A stretch of 64,000 bases of DNA from NCBI RefSeq assembly GCF_900177655.1, contig NZ_FXWK01000001.1, positions 2,046,001-2,110,000 of the forward strand. The letters are read 5' to 3'. The notes beneath the pieces were generated by a model. It saw nothing but the letters and a program-made list of their open reading frames with translations. It had not been told where the DNA came from and ran no database searches. This document shows positions 60,638-64,000 of this stretch, piece after piece. The DNA comes from Devosia lucknowensis (lineage in GTDB: Bacteria > Pseudomonadota > Alphaproteobacteria > Rhizobiales > Devosiaceae). Positions within the stretch are counted from its first letter, which is position 1; the number at the start of each line of letters is the position of its first letter. The translations under genes and the position numbers were made by a program.

Positions 60638-61918
60638 TCACCTGAACACGCTCGGCAGCCAGAGCGACAGCGCCGGGATGTAGGTGACGAGTCCGAGAAC
60701 GATGAGACCCGCCAGGTAGAAGGGCCAGACGCTCTTCATCGCCGTCATGATCGATATCTTGCCCACCGCCGCGGCCACGAACTGCACCGGCCCAAGGGGC
60801 GGCGTATTGAGGCCGATACCGAGGTTGAGGATCATGATGACGCCGAAATGCACCGGATCGACGCCGAACTTCTGAACCATGGGCAGGAAGATCGGCGTGG
60901 TGATGATGATCAGCGGGCCCATATCCATGAACGTGCCGAGCAGCAGCAGCATGACGTTGATCAGCAGCAGCACCATCAGCGGATCGGTGGTGAGATTGGA
61001 GATCAGATCCGTCAGGATCGGCGCAACCCGCAGGTAAGCCATGAGCCAGCCGAACGAGGCGGCGGCGCCGATGATGAACAGCACCATGGAGGTGGTGCGC
61101 ACGGCCCCCATGACGGAGTGCACGAACTCGCTCCATGTCAGCGACCGATAGACCAGCAGGGTCACGAGCAGCGCGTAGATCACCGCGATGCACGAGCTTT
61201 CCGTGGCGGTGAAGATACCCGAACGCACGCCGCCGAAGATGATGACGATCAGCATCAGGCCCGGGATGGAGATCAGCAGATACTGGAAGGCCTTGGCAAA
61301 GCCGGGGAAAGGCTCGGTCGGATAGCCGCGCTTCACTGCGACGATATAGGCGGTGATGCTGAGCGCCACGGCCAGCAGCAGGCCCGGAATGATGCCGGCG
61401 GTAAAGAGGTCGGCAATGGAAATGCGGCCGCCACCGGAGAGCGAATAGATGATCATGTTGTGGCTGGGCGGCAGCAGCAGCGCGATCAGAGCTGCCATCG
61501 AAGTCACGTTCACCGCATAGTCCGCGCCATACCCGCGCGCCTTCATCTGCGGGATCATGATGCCGCCGACCGCCGCCGCTTCCGCCACGGCCGAACCGGA
61601 AATGCCACCGAAAAGCGTAGACGCTGCGACGTTGACCTGGCCCAGACCACCACGCACGTGGCCGATCAGTGCACCGGCAAACTGGATGATGCGCGCAGCG
61701 ATGCCGCCGCGCATCATCAGGTCGCCGGCGAAGATGAAGAAGGGAATGGCCAGGAGGGTAAAGCCGGCAAGACCGGAATTGAGCTGCTGGAACACCACCA
61801 TGGCCGGGCGGCCGAGATAGATGATGGTGGCGAAGCTGGCGATGCCGAGGCAGAAGGCGATGGGCGTGCCGACCAGCATGAGCGCGGTGAATACACCGAA
61901 GAGGATCCAGTATTCCAT
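60638..61918 (-). CDS. dctM: TRAP transporter large permease (DctM)
   Basis: A 426-aa membrane protein of the 12-helix DctM family (YWILFGVFTALMLVGTPIAF at the start; GGISGSAVAEAAAVGGIMIP; SHNMIIYSLSGGGRISIADL). With DctQ and DctP it imports an organic acid by sodium symport. The operon context (Kdu enzymes) predicts hexuronate or oligouronate as ligand. Four-base gaps to dctQ and gntR. Confidence 0.92.
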   Translation of the reverse strand: MEYWILFGVFTALMLVGTPIAFCLGIASFATIIYLGRPAMVVFQQLNSGLAGFTLLAIPFFIFAGDLMMRGGIAARIIQFAGALIGHVRGGLGQVNVAASTLFGGISGSAVAEAAAVGGIMIPQMKARGYGADYAVNVTSMAALIALLLPPSHNMIIYSLSGGGRISIADLFTAGIIPGLLLAVALSITAYIVAVKRGYPTEPFPGFAKAFQYLLISIPGLMLIVIIFGGVRSGIFTATESSCIAVIYALLVTLLVYRSLTWSEFVHSVMGAVRTTSMVLFIIGAAASFGWLMAYLRVAPILTDLISNLTTDPLMVLLLINVMLLLLGTFMDMGPLIIITTPIFLPMVQKFGVDPVHFGVIMILNLGIGLNTPPLGPVQFVAAAVGKISIMTAMKSVWPFYLAGLIVLGLVTYIPALSLWLPSVFR

Positions 61919-61922
61919 GACG

Positions 61923-62447
61923 TCAGGCCTCGGTCACGAGTTCGGCAGGGGGCTCATCGATGGGCTCGCCAGCGAGGCGCCGCAGAATGCGCTCGACTGC
62001 GTAAAGGCACATGAGAAAGCCGGAGATAACGATGGGCAAGTAGGTCATGGTCTGCGGCACATGCAGAACGGGAATGTTGACGCCCCAGCCCCGGATAGCG
62101 AGCAGGCCACCGTAGTAGACCATGCCGAAAGCGAAGGCGAAGACAGCCAGGTCGCTGATGGTGCGCAGTGCACCCTTGGCACGCGGCGGCAGCACATAGG
62201 TCAGCACATCGAACCCCATATGGAAATTCTCGCGCACGCCCACGGCCGCGCCCAGGAAAATGAACCAGCTCATCAGCATGATGGCGGTTCCTTCCGTCCA
62301 TGACGGAGACGCGTTGACCACGTAGCGCATGAAGACCTGATAGGCCACGATGACGGTCATCACCACCAGCATGACCCCGGCAAGCCAGAGAGCAGCGTTG
62401 GATGTGGCCCGCAGCGCATTGCTGACAGGCAGGAGCCATTGTCTCAC
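61923..62447 (-). CDS. dctQ: TRAP transporter small permease (DctQ)
   Basis: A 174-aa four-helix protein (LAGVMLVVMTVIVAYQVFMR; VNASPSWTEGTAIMLMSWFI; RTISDLAVFAFAFGMVYYGG; YLPIVISGFLMCLYAVERIL). It bridges DctM and the binding protein. GTG start with GGAGGA upstream. Confidence 0.89.
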   Translation of the reverse strand: MRQWLLPVSNALRATSNAALWLAGVMLVVMTVIVAYQVFMRYVVNASPSWTEGTAIMLMSWFIFLGAAVGVRENFHMGFDVLTYVLPPRAKGALRTISDLAVFAFAFGMVYYGGLLAIRGWGVNIPVLHVPQTMTYLPIVISGFLMCLYAVERILRRLAGEPIDEPPAELVTEA

Positions 62448-62503
62448 GAGGATGTCCTCCGAATAGAATCCGGGCCGGCTTGCGCCGGCCCGGCTATTTC
62501 ATC

Positions 62504-63484
62504 TTAGCCTTCGGTGGCCTGGATGCGGGCCACGAGGTCCTGCAGGGCCGGATCGGTGACGTACTTGTCGTAGACAGGTTTCATCGCATCGATGAAGGGC
62601 TGCTTGTCGACTTCGTTGATGGTCGCGCCGAGGGCTTCCACGGCAGCCTTGGATTCGACTTCCTTGGCGGCCCAAAGCTCGCGCTGGGTCGCTACGGATT
62701 CCTTGGCGGCTTCGCGCATGGCGGCCTGGTCTTCGGGGGTCAGGCCGTCCCAGATGATCTTGGACACGACCAGGACTTCCGGAACCATCAGGTGTTCGTC
62801 GAGCGAGTAGAACTTGGCGACTTCGGCGTGGCCGGCAGTGTCATAGCTCGGGTAGTTATTCTCAGCGCCGTCGATGACGCCGGTCTGGATGCCCGAATAG
62901 ACTTCGCCATAGGGCATCGGGGTGGCATTGCCGCCCAGCGCGCCGACCATGTCCACGAAAATGTCCGACTGCATGACGCGGAACTTCATGCCGGCCATGT
63001 CTTCGGGCGAATTGATGGGCTTGGAGCTGTTGTAGAAGGAGCGGGCGCCGCCATCGTAGAAGGCCAGGGCAACGACATCCACGGCATCGAAGGCAGCCAG
63101 GATTTCTTCGCCAATCGGGCCATCGAGCACGTTGTGGAAATGGTCGGCCGAGCGGAAGATGTAGGGCAGCTGGGTCACGGTCGCGGCCGGAACCTGCGTG
63201 CCGAAGGCGCCGATGGAAATGCGGTTCAGGTCGATCACGCCGAACTGCGTCTGTTCGATCGTATCGGCTTCGGCACCGAGCTGGGCCGAGTGGAACACTT
63301 CCACCGAATAGCGGCCGTCGGTCTTTTCGGAGAGCAATTCGCCGAACTTCTTCACCGCTTCAACGGTGGGATAGCCATCAGGATGGGTATCCGAAGAGCG
63401 CAGCACCGTCTGGGCGCTGGCAGCAGAAATCATAAGGCTGGATGCGACGACGGCAACAGCCGCCATCTTGGGCAGATGAAACAT
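62504..63484 (-). CDS. dctP: TRAP transporter substrate-binding protein (DctP)
   Basis: Periplasmic binding protein of 326 aa with a signal peptide ([20 protein letters not shown] then AASAQ). The family Arg that pairs with the ligand carboxylate lies in [33 protein letters not shown] follows. Sequence style is that of uronate-binding DctP proteins. ATG at 63484 has GGGAGGA upstream. First gene of the operon. Confidence 0.9.
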   Translation of the reverse strand: MFHLPKMAAVAVVASSLMISAASAQTVLRSSDTHPDGYPTVEAVKKFGELLSEKTDGRYSVEVFHSAQLGAEADTIEQTQFGVIDLNRISIGAFGTQVPAATVTQLPYIFRSADHFHNVLDGPIGEEILAAFDAVDVVALAFYDGGARSFYNSSKPINSPEDMAGMKFRVMQSDIFVDMVGALGGNATPMPYGEVYSGIQTGVIDGAENNYPSYDTAGHAEVAKFYSLDEHLMVPEVLVVSKIIWDGLTPEDQAAMREAAKESVATQRELWAAKEVESKAAVEALGATINEVDKQPFIDAMKPVYDKYVTDPALQDLVARIQATEG

Positions 63485-63621
63485 GGATGTCCTCCCATAG
63501 GTCCATTTTTCAGCGCAGGGGTCCTCCCCCCTTTGCTGCAGCGGCGCGGCCGCCCGACCCGGTATCGTCACCGATCGACGGGTCTTGGGAGAAACTGGTA
63601 TGGAAGATGAAGTGACAAGTC

Positions 63622-63650
63622 AACATACAATAATTGGTATGTTGTATGAT
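63622..63650. promoter_or_regulatory. Candidate GntR operator upstream of dctP
   Basis: Overlapping symmetries: ATACAA...TTGTAT (63625-63630, 63642-63647) and CATAC...GTATG (63624-63628, 63637-63641), around the half-site TTGGTAT. This resembles FadR-type operators (TTGGTNNNACCAA) and would serve the embedded GntR regulator. Confidence 0.45.
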
Positions 63651-63665
63651 GAATTTGAAATGAAG

Positions 63666-63697
63666 AAGGGAGCCGAGGCCAAGTCCCCGGCTCCCTT
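63666..63697 (-). terminator. lpdA terminator
   Basis: On the minus strand AAGGGAGCCG and CGGCTCCCTT (10-bp stem, 12-nt loop) then CTTCATTT. It lies about 40 bases past the lpdA stop. Confidence 0.7.
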
Positions 63698-63739
63698 CAT
63701 TTTTCAGTCAGGTATGGCCCGTCGAAGGATGTCCCGATG

Positions 63740-64000
63740 CTAGATGTGAATGGCGCCGTCGCCGAGGGCGAGCGCGGCTTCACGAATGGCCTCGGAAAGC
63801 GTCGGGTGTGCGTGCGTCGTGCGTGCCAGATCCTCGGACGCCCCGGAAAACTCCATGAGAGTGACCAGCTCGTGGATCATCTCGCCGGCATTCTTGCCCA
63901 CGATATGGGCGCCCAGGACACGATCGGTCTCGACATCTGCCAGGATCTTCACGAAGCCCTGCGTCGCCAGCATCGCCTTGGCGCGGCCATTGGCGGTGAA
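63740..64000 (-). CDS. lpdA: Dihydrolipoyl dehydrogenase, C-terminal part
   Basis: The frame runs off the window, so only the C-terminal dimerisation region of the E3 enzyme is present. Visible: [20 protein letters not shown] at the window edge, [17 protein letters not shown], and the active-site HAHPTLSE with the His-Glu pair of pyridine nucleotide-disulfide oxidoreductases. E3 reoxidises dihydrolipoamide in 2-oxoacid dehydrogenase complexes. The partner E1/E2 genes are outside the window. Confidence 0.93.
   Translation of the reverse strand, partial: FTANGRAKAMLATQGFVKILADVETDRVLGAHIVGKNAGEMIHELVTLMEFSGASEDLARTTHAHPTLSEAIREAALALGDGAIHI

Noticed and set aside
60143..62014. 623-aa open frame on the plus strand across the GntR/dctM region
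   Set aside because: Extremely rich in Arg, His, Gln, Asp, with no domain; antisense to two well-supported genes.

Overview
The window is about 64 kb of GC-rich, gene-dense alphaproteobacterial chromosome. The phyR / nepR-ecfG general stress locus is diagnostic of Alphaproteobacteria. The gene repertoire (thuEFGKAB, chvE-gguAB, smo-mtlK, a uronate TRAP cluster, Thu/Kdu/Uxu enzymes) fits Hyphomicrobiales, and a Devosia-like organism is my best guess from gene content; the genus is an inference. I see no rRNA, tRNA, CRISPR array, prophage or insertion sequence.

Layout. 1-4.5 kb: end of a periplasmic 5'-nucleotidase, a stand-alone receiver protein, a GlsB-type membrane protein and three secreted proteins sharing a C-terminal motif. 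4.5-12.6 kb: trehalose/disaccharide operon thuEFGKAB (minus strand) with a divergent LacI repressor. 12.6-18.6 kb: an ABC importer preceded by a PhoB-box-like array, then a mercaptopyruvate sulfurtransferase and a VOC protein, convergent with a methyltransferase. 18.8-22.9 kb: chvE-gguA-gguB multi-sugar importer, divergent from a GntR regulator. 24.1-33.3 kb: sorbitol/mannitol operon (SorC regulator, SmoEFGK importer, mannitol dehydrogenase, FGGY kinase). 33.4-40 kb: transglutaminase-DUF2126 / circularly permuted ATP-grasp-alpha-E / transglutaminase cluster. 40-47.2 kb: general stress response (GSR) island with small membrane proteins, a DUF883 and holin-like pair, lipid kinase, CHASE3 histidine kinase, Crp-like regulator, degenerate receiver, EcfG, NepR, PhyR and DUF1328. 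47.2-52.5 kb: YdcF protein and an octopine/histidine-type amino acid importer ending in a deacylase. 52.5-64 kb: GGDEF-EAL protein, UxuA, DUF4326 and TRIC proteins, and a uronate catabolic/TRAP operon (KdgF, KduD, KduI, GntR, DctMQP), then the 3' end of lpdA.

Two themes link the regions. First, sequences of the form GGAAC-N16/17-CGTT, the sigma-EcfG promoter pattern, precede at least six transcription units in the window. One lies at phyR, inside a 30-bp perfect inverted repeat that also carries the outward -35 for nepR-ecfG. Another lies upstream of the Crp-like gene and fixes its start codon. Second, uptake operons are punctuated by hairpins or dispersed palindromic repeats, often just after the substrate-binding-protein gene; in the smo operon every junction up to mtlK carries one except the regulator-distal ones described below. 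Most genes are ordinary carbohydrate scavenging; the least explained are the secreted trio, the ATP-grasp/transglutaminase cluster, the degenerate receiver and the Pho-box importer.
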